A DNA stretch of 64,000 nt from Rhizobium herbae (GTDB lineage Bacteria; Pseudomonadota; Alphaproteobacteria; Rhizobiales; Rhizobiaceae): positions 372,001 through 436,000 of the forward strand of contig NZ_JAGGJV010000005.1 in the NCBI RefSeq assembly GCF_017873135.1, written 5' to 3'. This document shows positions 25,812 to 36,342 of this stretch, piece after piece. The translations under genes were made by a program, and so were the position numbers. A model generated the notes under the pieces. It was not told the DNA's origin. It saw nothing but the letters and a program-made list of their open reading frames with translations, and did no database searches. How positions within the stretch are numbered: position 1 is the first letter of the stretch; each line of letters starts with the position of its first letter.

Positions 25812-26915
25812 GTGGCTTCTGACGAACCTCTCGGCGAACCCGTGCCAGCGACGCCGGCTGGCAACCCTTTGCGCAGGGTCGCGCTGATCATCGTGCTTTT
25901 GGCCCTGGTGCTTTTCGTCCTTTCGGTCTTCATGGAACGGCGGACGCCCTCGACCTCGCAGGCGCAGGTCCAGGCCTATGTCGTCGGCATCGCGCCGGAA
26001 GTGACGGGGCGTGTCGTCGAGGTCAACGTAACAGACAATTCCCCGGTGGAGCCCGATCAGGTGCTGTTCCGCATCGATTCCAGCCGCTACCAGATCGCGG
26101 TTGCGGAGGCTGAAGCAGCCCTTGCGCGCGTCGGCCAGACGATCGGCGCTTCGACGGCGCAGGTCGATGCCGTGCAGGCCCGGCTCGTGGAGGCCCAGGC
26201 CAACCGCGACAATGCCAGCGAGCAATTCGGCCGCGCCTCGGAGCTGGTGAAGCGCGGCGTCTACGCGCAGGCGAAGTTCGACGAAGCCAAGCTCGCCTTC
26301 GATCAGGCGGACGCGGCGGTGAAGGGCGCACAGGCCGATCTCGTCAGCGCGCAGGAGGAACTCGGCCCCGCCGGCAGCGACAATCCCCAGATCAAGGCGG
26401 CGCTCGCGGCACTGGAGCGGGCCCAGCTTGATCTCTTGCGCACGACCGTGCGCGCGCCATCCGCCGGCGTCGTCACCAACCTGCAGCTCTCGATCGGCAA
26501 GGTGGTCAGCGCCGGCCAGCCGGCCATGACCTTCATCGATGTCGGGACCATCTGGATCGCGGCGGCCTTCAAGGAGAACAGTCTCGAGAACGTCGCGGTC
26601 GGCAACCAGGCCCAGGTTCTGTTCGACGCCCTGCCGGGGCAACTGTTCGGCGCGAAGGTCGAAAGCGTCGGCCTGGGGGTCTCGCAGGGCAATACGGATC
26701 CCAGCACCGGCTTGCCGACGATCCGCAGCGACACCGGCTGGGGCCAGGAGCCGCAGCGCTTCCCGGTCCGGCTGATCCTGGATGAAGGACGGCCGAAAGG
26801 GGTCCGCTACGGTTCGCAGGCGACTGTCGTGATCTACACAGGGGAGAACCCGGTCACGAATGCCTGGGGCTCGCTCTGGATACGCATCATGTCGGTGCTG
26901 ACCTATGTCAGTTGA
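25812..26915 (+). CDS. HlyD/EmrA-family membrane fusion protein
   Basis: 367 residues from a GTG with AAAGGA upstream. One N-terminal membrane helix (IIVLLALVLFVLSVFM) leads to the biotinyl-lipoyl barrel halves (VQAYVVGIAPEVTGRVVEVNV and LRTTVRAPSAGVVTNLQLS) around a long coiled coil. It would link an inner-membrane pump to the outer membrane. It overlaps the start of the DUF2955 gene by 11 bases, so the two products probably form one complex. Efflux of organic acids or toxic compounds is inferred from family. Confidence 0.88.
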   Translation: MASDEPLGEPVPATPAGNPLRRVALIIVLLALVLFVLSVFMERRTPSTSQAQVQAYVVGIAPEVTGRVVEVNVTDNSPVEPDQVLFRIDSSRYQIAVAEAEAALARVGQTIGASTAQVDAVQARLVEAQANRDNASEQFGRASELVKRGVYAQAKFDEAKLAFDQADAAVKGAQADLVSAQEELGPAGSDNPQIKAALAALERAQLDLLRTTVRAPSAGVVTNLQLSIGKVVSAGQPAMTFIDVGTIWIAAAFKENSLENVAVGNQAQVLFDALPGQLFGAKVESVGLGVSQGNTDPSTGLPTIRSDTGWGQEPQRFPVRLILDEGRPKGVRYGSQATVVIYTGENPVTNAWGSLWIRIMSVLTYVS

Positions 26916-27924
26916 CAACATCCTGGCGGAACAGAAACGCAAAGGCCTGCGGCTGGCGCTCGCGGTATCGGCAGGCTTCACGCTCTCGGTTGCGACAGGG
27001 GCAATCGTGCCGTTCCTCGGGCCGCTCTTTGCCGCGCAGTTCATCCTGTCGCGTTCCCAGCCCATGCCGCTTGGCAAGACGCTGGGCATGGCTGTTCTCT
27101 TTCTCGCCACCGGCGTCTTCATGATCGTCCTGACCGCATGGTTCGGCGACCGTCCGGCGACGTTCCTCCTGCTGCTGGGCCTGATCTACTTCGCCTGCTT
27201 TCTCGCCCAGTCGAGCGGCAGGGGCGGCCCGGCGGTTTTCCTTGTCCTTGTCGTGGCGATCATCGTGCCGCTGCTCGGCATCCTCAACAAGGAGCTGGCA
27301 GCATCGATCCTGTCGATCCTCGTCCTTGGAGTCGTGAACGGCACCGTCTTGATGTGGCTGGCGCATGCGATCGTTCCGGAACCGGCATCGATAGGGCCAC
27401 TGGCGCAACCGGTGAACACGGCTTCGCCCGACTATCCGCGTGCGCTGGCAAACACGGCGATCCTGCTGGCGGCTGTCACGATCTGCCTGACGAGCGACGA
27501 ACTCGGCGCGGCGCTGGTCATTCCGATAACGGTGGCATCCCTGCTCGGGCAGCTCGATGTCGCCGCGAGCGGCCGGGCGGCCATTGGGCTTGTCGTCGTG
27601 AACCTGCTGGGCGGCATCATCGCATCGGTCGCCTACGCTCTTCTAACCCTTCGTCCGAACCTGTTTTCAATGTTCGTTATCATGCTGGTCGTCTGCCTGC
27701 TGCTCGGCGGACGCGCGGCAGCGCGCTCCGCCGACGCGAAGGTCTACGCAGGTGCGCTGACGACATTCCTGATCCTGTTCGGGCTCGGCGTGTCGCCACT
27801 GCCGGGCAGCGCCGCGGAATCGTTCTCCACGCGGATATCCTATGTCGCGGCCGCGATCGTTTTTACATTTTTCATGGCAGCTTTGCTCTGGCAGCGCCCG
27901 CGTGAAAAGGGCGCGACCGCCTGA
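26905..27924 (+). CDS. DUF2955 multi-spanning membrane protein, probable efflux pump subunit
   Basis: 339 residues, nearly all hydrophobic, about ten membrane helices, with a central repeat as in FUSC/AaeB-like aromatic acid exporters. DUF2955 members are normally coded next to an HlyD gene. The start overlaps the HlyD stop, indicating translational coupling. Substrate unknown; AaeAB-type hydroxylated aromatic acids are a reasonable guess. Confidence 0.78.
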   Translation: MSVDNILAEQKRKGLRLALAVSAGFTLSVATGAIVPFLGPLFAAQFILSRSQPMPLGKTLGMAVLFLATGVFMIVLTAWFGDRPATFLLLLGLIYFACFLAQSSGRGGPAVFLVLVVAIIVPLLGILNKELAASILSILVLGVVNGTVLMWLAHAIVPEPASIGPLAQPVNTASPDYPRALANTAILLAAVTICLTSDELGAALVIPITVASLLGQLDVAASGRAAIGLVVVNLLGGIIASVAYALLTLRPNLFSMFVIMLVVCLLLGGRAAARSADAKVYAGALTTFLILFGLGVSPLPGSAAESFSTRISYVAAAIVFTFFMAALLWQRPREKGATA

Positions 27925-28159
27925 AAACACGATGCGTTCGCCTTGGCAGGTTGCATGGCTGCTTCGGCCCAGCGCTTCCGTTCCTCTTTATTGCGCTTGT
28001 TGTCGAATAGGCAGAACCATTCGTCCTCCACATCCGTAGAGGGTGATCGAACGATTTATTTCAACCCATTAACGCTTTGTTGGTAATTTTGAACATTTGG
28101 CCGAAAAAGGGGCTATGCTGGATAAAACGGTGGAAAAACAACACCGGGAGGGAGAGAGC

Positions 28160-28444
28160 ATGTCTGAGCGGAGGAATCCCGCAAATCGCAACGATGCAAG
28201 TCAATACCAGGATTCAAGTCAACGCCGGGATTATGGCGAGGACGACATGGGCGTTCCCCTGTGGAGCGAAGCGGACGAGGCGGAGGTATCGGGTCGCAAC
28301 TGGTCGGTCATCCTGGTCTTCATATTCGTTCCGCTGATGGCGCTGGTCGTTCTGGCGCTCTGTCTCTACGCGCTGTTTGCCCATGTCTTCAGCACGCCGC
28401 AGGCCCCTGAGACGGTCATCGAAAGCACCAGGCAGCCGTCCTGA
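28160..28444 (+). CDS. Small single-span membrane protein, unknown
   Basis: 94 residues from the ATG after GGGAGGGAGAGAGC. The hydrophilic N-terminal half (Asn/Gln/Asp/Arg-rich) is followed by one membrane helix (VILVFIFVPLMALVVLALCL) and a short outer tail. No recognisable family. A longer frame to 28097 has no ribosome-binding site. Confidence 0.55.
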   Translation: MSERRNPANRNDASQYQDSSQRRDYGEDDMGVPLWSEADEAEVSGRNWSVILVFIFVPLMALVVLALCLYALFAHVFSTPQAPETVIESTRQPS

Positions 28445-28475
28445 CGCGGTTGCGAGGCCGCGCTTGCGGGCAGGA

Positions 28476-28883
28476 TCATTCCTGCTCGAAGGTGAGGGCC
28501 ACGCCGTTCATGCAGTAGCGAAGGCCCGTCGGCGGCGGACCGTCGGGAAACACGTGGCCGAGATGCGCGTCGCAATCGGCACAGCGGATTTCCGTCCGGC
28601 TCATGCCGTAGGAAATGTCGTGGTGCTTCGTCACCGCGTCATTGGAGATAGGCTCGTAGAAGCTCGGCCAGCCTGTGCCGGAATTGAATTTCGCCTGGGA
28701 GCGATAGAGGGGCCGGTTGCAGCAGACGCAGTGATAGATGCCCTTCTTGCCCAGATCGAAATCGGGGCTTGAAAAGGCGCGTTCGGTGCCGTGCTGGCGG
28801 GTGATGCGATACTGGTCCGGCGTCAATTGTGCCCGCCACTCCTCATCGGACTTCATCACTTTCAAGGTACCGGTGTCGCTCAT
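28476..28883 (-). CDS. msrB: Peptide-methionine (R)-S-oxide reductase
   Basis: A 135-residue MsrB. Zinc-binding pairs are CVCCNRPL and [10 protein letters not shown], the catalytic Cys is in RYCMNGVAL, and [10 protein letters not shown] is conserved. It reduces methionine-R-sulfoxide in cytosolic proteins with thioredoxin. The ATG at 28883 follows GGGAGGGACAG. No msrA is adjacent. Confidence 0.95.
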   Translation of the reverse strand: MSDTGTLKVMKSDEEWRAQLTPDQYRITRQHGTERAFSSPDFDLGKKGIYHCVCCNRPLYRSQAKFNSGTGWPSFYEPISNDAVTKHHDISYGMSRTEIRCADCDAHLGHVFPDGPPPTGLRYCMNGVALTFEQE

Positions 28884-29138
28884 CTGTCCCTCCCTGATGT
28901 CTACCGGAAATATAGGAAGGACCTTTGGTTCCGGCAATCGCCGTCAGGGCCGCGCGATCAAATTGCTCTATCGCGGCGGCTGGAGTCTTGGGGTCGAGAC
29001 CGGGCGCGAGGCCTGTATATCCTTTCCCAACCTTGAGTTTACCCATCGCTTGGCTTATCCCAAATCTGTCTGCAACGGCACTCGTCGTTGATCGCTCGCT
29101 TTTCGCCGCTGCAACCCGTGAAAGGAACCCGCTGACCC

Positions 29139-31499
29139 ATGAATGTCGCCGATCTGACATTTCTGGCCCTCTGCCTTCCCTTTCTGGGCGCGCTTGCAGC
29201 GCCGTTGCTCACGCGAGCGCTCGGCCACAACGCCGCCTGGGTGCTAGCCCTCATTCCTGTGGCGATTTTCGCGCATTTCGCCGGTTTTTCGGCTGACATC
29301 GCCCGCGGGGGAACCGTCACCGGCGGTTACGCCTGGGTGCCGTCCTTCAATGTCAGCTTTTCCTGGCTGGTCGACGGCCTGTCGCTGACCTTCATCCTGC
29401 TGATCTCGGGCATCGGTGCGCTGATCGTGCTCTATTCCGGCGGTTATCTCAAAGGCCATCCGCATCAGGGCCGGTTCTTCTCGTTCCTGCTGATGTTCAT
29501 GGGCTCGATGCTCGGGCTGGTGGCCTCGGACAGCTTCCTGATGCTGTTCGTCTTCTGGGAGCTGACCTCGATCACCTCCTTCCTGCTGATCGGTTTCGAC
29601 CACCAGCGCGAAGCCGCCCGCCGCGCTGCATTCCAGGCGCTGGTCGTCACCGGCGGCGGCGGGCTGTTCCTGCTCGCCGGCCTGATCGTGCTCTGGAACA
29701 TCGCCGGCGTCACCCAGTTCTCAGGCCTGATGTCGCTCGGCCCTGTGGTTAAGGCAAGCCCGCTTTATCTCGCCGCGCTGATCCTCGTTTTGGGCGGCGC
29801 CTTCACCAAGTCGGCGCAGTTCCCGTTCCATTTCTGGCTGCCGAACGCCATGGAGGCACCGACGCCGGTCTCGGCCTATCTGCATTCGGCCACCATGGTG
29901 AAGGCCGGGGTCTACCTGTTGATGCGGCTCAACCCGGTGCTGGGCGGCACGGCCGAATGGCAGATCATCCTGCCGGTTTTCGGCGCGGCAACGCTTCTCA
30001 TCGGCGCGCTTCTGGCGGTGCGCCAGACCGACCTGAAGCTGATGCTCGCCTATACGACGATGTCGTCGCTCGGCCTTCTGGTGATGCTGACCGGCTTTGG
30101 TGCACCTTATGCGATCGAGGCGGCTGTGCTGTATCTCGTGGCGCATTCGCTGTTCAAGGGCGCGCTGTTCATGGTGGCCGGCATCATCGACCACGAGACC
30201 GGGACGCGCGACGTGACGCGGCTCGGCGGCCTGCGCTCGGCGATGCCGCTGACATTTGCGATTGCGCTTGCCGCCGCCGTTTCGATGGGCGGGCTGCCGC
30301 CCTTCTTCGGGTTCCTCGCCAAAGAGGAGGTCTATGCCGCACTCTCGGCTTTCGGCCCGCGTTCGATCACCTTTGCGGCGCTCGTCATCATCGGCAACGC
30401 CCTGATGTTCGCCGTTGCCTTTGCCGTGGCGTTGATGCCGTTCGTCGGTAAACCCGTCGCGACCCCGAAACATGCGCATGAGGCGCCGCTTCTGCTCTGG
30501 CTCGGTCCCGGTCTGCTGGCGCTTGCGGGACTTGCCGCCGCCTTCCTGTCCGGCACCGTCCATGCGCTGATTTCCTCGCCCATGGCCTCGGCCATCGCCG
30601 GTGAAGCACGCACCGTTACCCTGTCGCTCGAACCGCATATCGGCGTGCCGCTGGCCTTGTCGGCGCTGACCGTCGCTGCCGGTATCGGTTTCTATCTCGG
30701 CCTTGCACGTCTTCGCGCGGGCATCGCAGCGGCTCTCGCTGCCATCGGCTGGGGGCCGGATCGCGGCTTCGACCAGGCCATCCGCGGCCTCGTTCGCCTG
30801 TCCTTTGTCGTCACACGGCGGCTGCAGAACGGCAGGCTCGACACCTATATGACCGTGACCTTCGTGATGGTGGCGATCGTCCTCATCGTGCCGCCGTTCC
30901 TGTTCGGCGAGCTGGCCCGGCCGCCGATCTTCCCGTCCATTCCGCTGCACGAGTTCGCCATCATGGCCATTGCCGTGATCGGGCTTGTCGCGGTTCTTCT
31001 GGCCAAGGACCGGCTGACGGCGATCGTCTCGCTCGGCATCCAGGGTTTCTCGGTCGCGGTCATCTTCCTGCTCTATGGGGCACCGGACCTCGCCTTCACC
31101 CAGTTCATGATCGAAACGCTGGCCGTCGTCATCCTGGCGCTGGTGATGACGCGGCTGAGGCTGTCTCCGTCCGACCACCGCCCGCTGCGCCAGACCCTGC
31201 CGGATGCGGCGATCGCGCTTGCCTGCGGGCTCGGCGCCACGCTGCTGCTGCTCAAGGTGACGGAGGGACCGTTCAACACGGCGCTCACCGATTTCTTCAA
31301 CCAGTATTCGAAAACCATCGCCCATGGCGGCAATGTCGTGAACGTCATCATCGTCGATTTCCGCGGCACCGATACGCTCGGCGAAATCGCCGTGGTGATG
31401 ATCGCGGGCCTCGCCGTGCTGTCGCTGGTACGGCTGCGGGCAGGCTCGATGCGGCGCATCGCCGACAATGATCCCGAAGCGGAGGAGGCCGGCCGATGA
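29139..31499 (+). CDS. mrpA: Mrp/Mnh cation:proton antiporter subunit A
   Basis: 786 residues, the length of a stand-alone MrpA. The N-terminal two thirds are NuoL-like with [18 protein letters not shown] and [20 protein letters not shown]. The C-terminal third carries the MrpB-like/MbhD-type part ([35 protein letters not shown]). It is first of seven overlapping genes whose products assemble into one Na+(K+)/H+ antiporter for pH and salt homeostasis. It overlaps mrpB by 4 bases. Separate A and B genes contrast with fused arrangements reported in some rhizobia. Confidence 0.95.
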   Translation: MNVADLTFLALCLPFLGALAAPLLTRALGHNAAWVLALIPVAIFAHFAGFSADIARGGTVTGGYAWVPSFNVSFSWLVDGLSLTFILLISGIGALIVLYSGGYLKGHPHQGRFFSFLLMFMGSMLGLVASDSFLMLFVFWELTSITSFLLIGFDHQREAARRAAFQALVVTGGGGLFLLAGLIVLWNIAGVTQFSGLMSLGPVVKASPLYLAALILVLGGAFTKSAQFPFHFWLPNAMEAPTPVSAYLHSATMVKAGVYLLMRLNPVLGGTAEWQIILPVFGAATLLIGALLAVRQTDLKLMLAYTTMSSLGLLVMLTGFGAPYAIEAAVLYLVAHSLFKGALFMVAGIIDHETGTRDVTRLGGLRSAMPLTFAIALAAAVSMGGLPPFFGFLAKEEVYAALSAFGPRSITFAALVIIGNALMFAVAFAVALMPFVGKPVATPKHAHEAPLLLWLGPGLLALAGLAAAFLSGTVHALISSPMASAIAGEARTVTLSLEPHIGVPLALSALTVAAGIGFYLGLARLRAGIAAALAAIGWGPDRGFDQAIRGLVRLSFVVTRRLQNGRLDTYMTVTFVMVAIVLIVPPFLFGELARPPIFPSIPLHEFAIMAIAVIGLVAVLLAKDRLTAIVSLGIQGFSVAVIFLLYGAPDLAFTQFMIETLAVVILALVMTRLRLSPSDHRPLRQTLPDAAIALACGLGATLLLLKVTEGPFNTALTDFFNQYSKTIAHGGNVVNVIIVDFRGTDTLGEIAVVMIAGLAVLSLVRLRAGSMRRIADNDPEAEEAGR

Positions 31500-31915
31500 A
31501 ATCGCTGATCTTGCGCACCGCCGCCCCGCCGATCGTCGGCGTCATGCTTTTGTTTTCGGTCTTCGTGCTTCTGCGCGGCCACAACGAGCCGGGCGGCGGC
31601 TTCATCGGCGGGCTGATCGCCGTTGCCGCCCTGTCGATCTACGGCATCGCCTTCGGCGTCGAAACCGTGCGCCGCGCGATCGTCTTTCATCCGCTGGCGA
31701 TATCCGGCGCCGGGCTGCTGCTGGCAACGCTGTCGGGCCTCGTGTCGATGGTCTTCCATGTGCCGTTCATGTCCGGGCTCTGGGCCTATCCGGTGATCCT
31801 CGGGCAGGAGGTGCCGCTGTCGAGCGTCATGACCTTCGATATCGGCGTCTATCTGGTCGTCGTCGGCGCGGTTACATCCATCGCCCTGTCGCTCGAGGAA
31901 AGGGGGGAGGATTGA
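31496..31915 (+). CDS. mrpB: Mrp antiporter subunit B
   Basis: 139 residues, four helices, starting [20 protein letters not shown] with the family motif [18 protein letters not shown] overlaps the mrpA stop. Part of the membrane complex described for mrpA. Confidence 0.95.
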   Translation: MKSLILRTAAPPIVGVMLLFSVFVLLRGHNEPGGGFIGGLIAVAALSIYGIAFGVETVRRAIVFHPLAISGAGLLLATLSGLVSMVFHVPFMSGLWAYPVILGQEVPLSSVMTFDIGVYLVVVGAVTSIALSLEERGED

Positions 31916-32292
31916 TGGAACCCGTTTTCGCCGTTCTCACCGGCATCTTCCTCTCGTTCGCCGTCTATCTGCTGCTGTCGAAGTTCATCATCCGCATGCT
32001 GCTTGGCGTCGCCATCCTCGGCAATGCCGTCAACCTGCTGATCTTCACCAGCGGCCGCATCATGCGCGAGGTGCCGCCGGTGATCGGGGCAGGGCTCGAC
32101 GTGCCCGCCGGGCCGACGGCCAATCCGTTGCCGCAGGCGCTGATCCTGACGGCGATCGTCATTTCCTTCTCGTTCTTCGCCTTCCTGCTGGTGCTCTCCT
32201 GGCGGGCCTATAGCGGCCTTGGAACCGACAACACCGACGCAATGCGCGTGGCCGAGCCGGACGACGTCCAGCCGCCGCCGCTCGGATATTGA
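31915..32292 (+). CDS. mrpC: Mrp antiporter subunit C
   Basis: 125-residue NuoK-like protein with three helices and GVAILGNAVNLLIF, then DPLPQALILT-like text (NPLPQALILTAIVISFSF). The A of its ATG is the last base of the mrpB stop. Confidence 0.95.
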   Translation: MEPVFAVLTGIFLSFAVYLLLSKFIIRMLLGVAILGNAVNLLIFTSGRIMREVPPVIGAGLDVPAGPTANPLPQALILTAIVISFSFFAFLLVLSWRAYSGLGTDNTDAMRVAEPDDVQPPPLGY

Positions 32293-32298
32293 CATACC

Positions 32299-33858
32299 AT
32301 GGCCGTTTCGACTTCCCCCGCAGATCTCTCCGCAGCCCTGGTTCTTCAGCCGGTGGCGGCGCTCGACTGGCTGGTGATCCTGCCGGTCGCCTGGTGCATC
32401 GGCATCGGTGCCGTGCTGATGATGGTCCGGCACAAGGGGTTCCTGCAGCCGCTGATCGCCGTCGCCGCCCTTGCCGTCCTCGTCGGCCTCGATGCCGTGC
32501 TGCTGTGGCATGTGGCGCAGAGCGGCCCGGTGACGATGGTCATGGGCCGCTGGCTGCCACCGTTTGGCATTGCCTTCACCGTCGATCTGACCGGCGCGCT
32601 GTTTGCGCTGACGGCCGCGGTCGTGGCGCTCGTGGGTGCCATCGCTGCCATCGACGACATCAATGCCAGCGGCCGTCGCTATGGCTTCTATCCCTTCCTG
32701 ATGCTGCTGATGGCCGGCGTCAGCGGCGCCTTCCTGACGGGCGATATCTTCAACCTCTATGTCTGGTTCGAGGTGCTGCTGATCTCCTCCTTCGGGCTTC
32801 TGGTACTCGGCAGCGAGCGCGAGCAGATCGACGGGGCGGTGAAATACGGCTTCCTCAACCTCGTCGCCACCACGCTGTTCCTGATCGCCACCGGCTATCT
32901 CTATGGCATCTTCGGCACGCTCAACATGGCCGACATTGCCCGCAAGGCGCCGGACCTGCGCGACACCGCGCCGCTGGTGACGCTGACGGGCTTCTACATT
33001 CTTGCCTTCGCGATGAAGGCGGCGGCGTTCCCGGTGAACTTCTGGCTGCCGGCCTCCTATCACACGCCGCGCATCGTCGTCTCCGCGCTGTTTGCCGGCC
33101 TGCTCACCAAGGTCGGCATCTATGCGCTGATCCGCGTCTCCGTCATGCTGTTTCCGTTCGAGCGGGAACAACTGAGCCTCGTCATCGCCGTCGTTGCGGT
33201 ACTCACCATGCTGACCGGCGCACTCGGGAGCCTGGCGCAGACCGATACCCGCCGCCTGCTCGGCTATCTCGTCATCTCCGGCATCGGCGCCATGCTGGCC
33301 GGCATTGCCATCGGCGGGGCGGACGCCATCGGCGGCGCGATCTTCTATGCGCTGCATTCCATGCTGGTGATGACGGCGCTCTATCTGGCGGCGGGTCTTG
33401 CCGCGCGTCTCGGCGGCGGCTTTTCGCTGATTAACCTCGGCGGGCTCTACCGGGATCATCCGCTGTTTACGGCGCTGTCGCTGATGCTATTCTTCGCCGT
33501 TTCCGGCCTGCCGCCGTTCTCCGGCTTCTGGCCGAAGGTGATGCTGGTCAAATCAGCCCTCGACAGCGGTGCCGGCTGGCTGGCCGGCGCGCTGCTGCTC
33601 GCCGGTTTCCTGACGATGATCGCCACCGGCCGGGTGTTCCTGCTCGCCTATTGGCGGCCGGCACAGGAAGGCAGCGCGACGGGGCAGGCGGTTTTGCCGC
33701 CCATGGCCCTGTTGCCGCTGCTGGTACTGACGACACTCAGCGTCCTCATCGGCCTCTTTCCCGAAACCCTGCTTGCCCTCATCAAGAGCGCCGCCTTGAC
33801 GCTCGACGAACCGTCGGCGTATCTGAATTCCGTCTTTCCGGCGGGGAGCGCGCCATGA
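32299..33858 (+). CDS. mrpD: Mrp antiporter subunit D
   Basis: 519-residue NuoM/N-like proton-channel subunit with SFGLLVLGSEREQIDGAVKY, FAMKAAAFPVNFWLPASYHT and GLLTKVGIYALIRV, including the expected helix-breaking Pro and Lys. Six-base gap from mrpC; overlaps mrpE by 4 bases. Confidence 0.95.
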   Translation: MAVSTSPADLSAALVLQPVAALDWLVILPVAWCIGIGAVLMMVRHKGFLQPLIAVAALAVLVGLDAVLLWHVAQSGPVTMVMGRWLPPFGIAFTVDLTGALFALTAAVVALVGAIAAIDDINASGRRYGFYPFLMLLMAGVSGAFLTGDIFNLYVWFEVLLISSFGLLVLGSEREQIDGAVKYGFLNLVATTLFLIATGYLYGIFGTLNMADIARKAPDLRDTAPLVTLTGFYILAFAMKAAAFPVNFWLPASYHTPRIVVSALFAGLLTKVGIYALIRVSVMLFPFEREQLSLVIAVVAVLTMLTGALGSLAQTDTRRLLGYLVISGIGAMLAGIAIGGADAIGGAIFYALHSMLVMTALYLAAGLAARLGGGFSLINLGGLYRDHPLFTALSLMLFFAVSGLPPFSGFWPKVMLVKSALDSGAGWLAGALLLAGFLTMIATGRVFLLAYWRPAQEGSATGQAVLPPMALLPLLVLTTLSVLIGLFPETLLALIKSAALTLDEPSAYLNSVFPAGSAP

Positions 33859-34331
33859 CGTTCATTGCCGTCAACCTGATGCTGACCCTGATCTGGGCCG
33901 CCGTCTCCGGCAGCTTCACCATCCACAATCTCCTGCTCGGCTTTGCCGTCGGCGCGCTGTCGCTGTGGCTGGTGCGTGAACAGTTCCCGGCCAGCCTGCA
34001 CCGGGTCCGCCCGGTGAAGCTTTTGCTGCTGGCGGCGTTGTTCTTCAAGGAGCTCATGCTCTCGGCGGTCAAGGTGGCGATCATGGTGCTGAGACCGAAC
34101 ATGCGGCTGAGGCCGGGTATCTTCGCTTTCCCGCTGACGCTGACGCGCGATTTCGAGATCACGCTTCTGGCCAACCTGATCACCCTGACGCCGGGCACAC
34201 TGTCGGTCGATGTCTCGGAAGACCGCAAGATCCTCTACGTGCACGCGCTCGATTGTCATGATCCGGCAGCCGAAAGGCGGGCAATCTCCAGCGGTTTCGA
34301 GCGCCGTATTCGCGAGGCTTTTCCGGCATGA
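33855..34331 (+). CDS. mrpE: Mrp antiporter subunit E
   Basis: 158 residues with two membrane helices and the conserved [18 protein letters not shown] and [19 protein letters not shown]. The ATG at 33855 overlaps the mrpD stop. Confidence 0.94.
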   Translation: MTFIAVNLMLTLIWAAVSGSFTIHNLLLGFAVGALSLWLVREQFPASLHRVRPVKLLLLAALFFKELMLSAVKVAIMVLRPNMRLRPGIFAFPLTLTRDFEITLLANLITLTPGTLSVDVSEDRKILYVHALDCHDPAAERRAISSGFERRIREAFPA

Positions 34332-34702
34332 GCGCATCCGCCATCCTTTCCTTCTCCACGTCCTTCGCCCTGATTGCCCTGTCGCTCGGCCTTCTGCTGA
34401 CGGTGGCGCGGATCCTGCGCGGGCCGACGCTGCCCGACCGGGTGCTCGGTCTCGACATGCTGGTGGCGATCGCCATCGGCTTCATCGCCGTCATCGCCAT
34501 CCGCAGCGGCTACAATCTCTATATCGACATCGCCATTGCGCTCAGCCTCGTCGGCTTCCTTGCAACCGTCGCCTTTGCCCGCTTCATCCTGGCACGCGGA
34601 CTGTCGCCGGAAGCGGAGAAGGGCGCAGGCGAGGCGCCACCGGCAGTGCAGAAGGCCAGGCGCGACAAGCCGGCCCGCCGCAGACACAAGGGAGCCCGGT
34701 GA
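34328..34702 (+). CDS. mrpF: Mrp antiporter subunit F
   Basis: 124 residues; three helices with [18 protein letters not shown]. The C-terminal basic tail ([16 protein letters not shown]) is longer than the minimal ~90-residue family. Overlaps mrpE by 4 bases and mrpG by one. Confidence 0.93.
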   Translation: MSASAILSFSTSFALIALSLGLLLTVARILRGPTLPDRVLGLDMLVAIAIGFIAVIAIRSGYNLYIDIAIALSLVGFLATVAFARFILARGLSPEAEKGAGEAPPAVQKARRDKPARRRHKGAR

Positions 34703-35079
34703 TGGCCACAGATATCGATATGGCCACCGCGATCGCCGTCAGTGTCCTGCTGGTGATCGGCTCGCTGTTCAGCGTGCTGGCCGCACTCGGCCTGCTGCGC
34801 TTTCCCGACCTGTACACACGCATGCATGCCGCCTCGAAGGCGGGCACGATCGGCTCCGGCCTGCTGCTGCTGGCCGCCGGCATCCATGCATTCGACACCG
34901 CCATCCTGTTGCGGGCGCTCGCCGGTTTCGCCTTCTTCGTGCTGACCGCGCCGATCTCCGCCCATCTCCTCGCCAAGGCCGCGCATCAGGCGGGCTACAA
35001 GCTGACCAATCTGTCGGTGACCGATCAGTTGCCGCAGCCAAAGCAGAAATCCGGCAATATTCATACCAAGGATCGATGA
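34702..35079 (+). CDS. mrpG: Mrp antiporter subunit G
   Basis: 125 residues; three helices with [23 protein letters not shown]. It is the last subunit of the operon. The final residues (TKDR) and the stop codon are read from the left arm of the inverted-repeat element at 35063-35226, so the original C-terminus has probably been replaced. Confidence 0.93.
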   Translation: MATDIDMATAIAVSVLLVIGSLFSVLAALGLLRFPDLYTRMHAASKAGTIGSGLLLLAAGIHAFDTAILLRALAGFAFFVLTAPISAHLLAKAAHQAGYKLTNLSVTDQLPQPKQKSGNIHTKDR

Positions 35080-35226
35080 TAGGAACCCACCTCCGGCCGG
35101 CTTCTCTTCGTCTCCGGCGGCGTCGAGGCTCTTGCACTATGCGAAGGCATCGTGACTGCGAACCTCTCCTGGCCGGAGACGAAGATCGAGCCGATCCTAT
35201 GAATTCCTATCATCGATCCTTGGTAT
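35063..35226. mobile_element. 164-bp palindromic element, MITE- or REP-like
   Basis: The outer arms 35063-35085 and 35204-35226 are a perfect 23-base inverted repeat. A second block, 35105-35118 with 35172-35185, pairs over 14 bases. The centre ATGC-GAAG-GCAT (35139-35150) is exactly the midpoint (35144.5). If CCAAGG is the true end, TA flanks both sides, as with IS630/Tc1-type target duplication. It has no coding capacity. It runs into the 3' end of mrpG. Confidence 0.75.
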
Positions 35227-35843
35227 TAGCGGGCTGTGCCTTTAATCGAACGCATTCTGTCGCGATGCATGCGGCACTGCGAATGGATTCGGCTACCGGT
35301 TTTGCCGGATGGAACGGTCGATGTGAGCCGGCAGGATGTGCACCGTTAAGGGCTCGATGCTCCTGTCTGAGGATACATTGCCCGAAGCTGGAAGTAGACT
35401 GTCGCGGACTTCCAGCGCAGCGCAGCGTTTATCGGTAGATGTATCGTAATGTTTCTGGTAGCGCGCCGGTTCTCCCCACATTTCAAGATCAATAGGCTAA
35501 ATCTCGCATAAATTATTATTGGACTTTTTCTCGATCAATGTTAATCGAGTAAAGGCAAAGTGTCCGTTTCTATATTACTTCGATCTGAAATTCCAGCATG
35601 GGTTGTGATTGTTGGTTGTTGCTTTGAGGTGCTGGGTCTCCCCGGTGCTTTGGCAACGGATTCCAGCCCCGGAATTGGGAGTATTATGAGGGTTGTCGCG
35701 GTTTTCGGTTGTGGCCGAGGGGAAATCCTTCAGGTTTGGCCTTGAATCGCGGTTTCGGACATTTTCTCAGCATGTTTTGGTTGTGTTCGCGATAAACCCA
35801 TCGTGGACATGTTTGAAGAAATTCCGATAGGAGAAAGAAAGAA
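35227..35843. other. Long AT-richer leader of mucR
   Basis: About 617 bases without a convincing gene (a 61-codon frame at 35560 looks like chance). It contains an AT-rich tract near 35500-35540 and a small hairpin CTCGAT/ATCGAG (about 35530-35549). MucR/Ros proteins bind AT-rich, T-A-step sites and repress their own genes, so this probably holds the autoregulatory sites. A small RNA cannot be excluded. Confidence 0.4.
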
Positions 35844-36278
35844 ATGACGGATCTACCGCTTGGCTCGGCCCACGATCTTCTGGTTGAACTTACCGCAGAG
35901 ATTGTCGCTGCCTATGTCAGCAATCATGTCGTCCCGGTCGCCGAACTCTCGACACTGATCGGCGATGTCCACGCTGCCTTGAACAACACCAGCAGCCCGG
36001 CTCCGGTCGCAGTCGTGATTGAGAAGCCGAAGCCGGCCGTTTCCGTCCGCAAGTCGGTCCAGGATGACCAGATCACCTGTTTGGAATGCGGCGGCACCTT
36101 CAAGTCGCTGAAGCGCCACCTGATGACACATCACAGCCTGTCGCCGGAAGACTATCGCGAGAAGTGGGACCTGCCGTCCGACTATCCGATGGTGGCCCCG
36201 GCCTATGCCGAAGCGCGCTCGCGCCTCGCCAAGGAAATGGGCCTCGGCCAGCGCCGCAAGCGCCGCGCCACCAAGTAA
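35844..36278 (+). CDS. mucR: MucR/Ros-family zinc-finger transcriptional regulator
   Basis: 144 residues of standard length. The Cys2-His2 zinc finger is Cys79-x2-Cys82-x9-His92-x3-His96, with [21 protein letters not shown] after it and the basic tail [12 protein letters not shown]. The N-terminal [20 protein letters not shown] is the oligomerisation region. Ros/MucR proteins are H-NS-like repressors controlling exopolysaccharide, motility, symbiosis or virulence genes in Rhizobiales. AGGAGAAAG precedes the ATG. Strongest single taxonomic marker in the window. Confidence 0.95.
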   Translation: MTDLPLGSAHDLLVELTAEIVAAYVSNHVVPVAELSTLIGDVHAALNNTSSPAPVAVVIEKPKPAVSVRKSVQDDQITCLECGGTFKSLKRHLMTHHSLSPEDYREKWDLPSDYPMVAPAYAEARSRLAKEMGLGQRRKRRATK

Positions 36279-36311
36279 GGCCCTCGCTGGATTCCAGCCA
36301 CGAGACACCAG

Positions 36312-36342
36312 AGCCGGCCCGGCGTCGTCAGGCCGGCTTTTT
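36312..36342 (+). terminator. Rho-independent terminator of mucR
   Basis: AGCCGGCC (36312-36319) pairs with GGCCGGCT (36331-36338), 11-base loop, followed by TTTTT. Clear intrinsic terminator 34 bases past the stop. Confidence 0.85.

Noticed and set aside
29721-33459. Very long minus-strand frames across the Mrp operon
   Set aside because: Composition is Arg/Gln/His/Glu-rich, the signature of antisense reading through high-GC membrane genes.
35560-35745. 61-codon frame in the mucR leader
   Set aside because: Poor codon use, no ribosome-binding site, lies in a known type of long autoregulatory leader.
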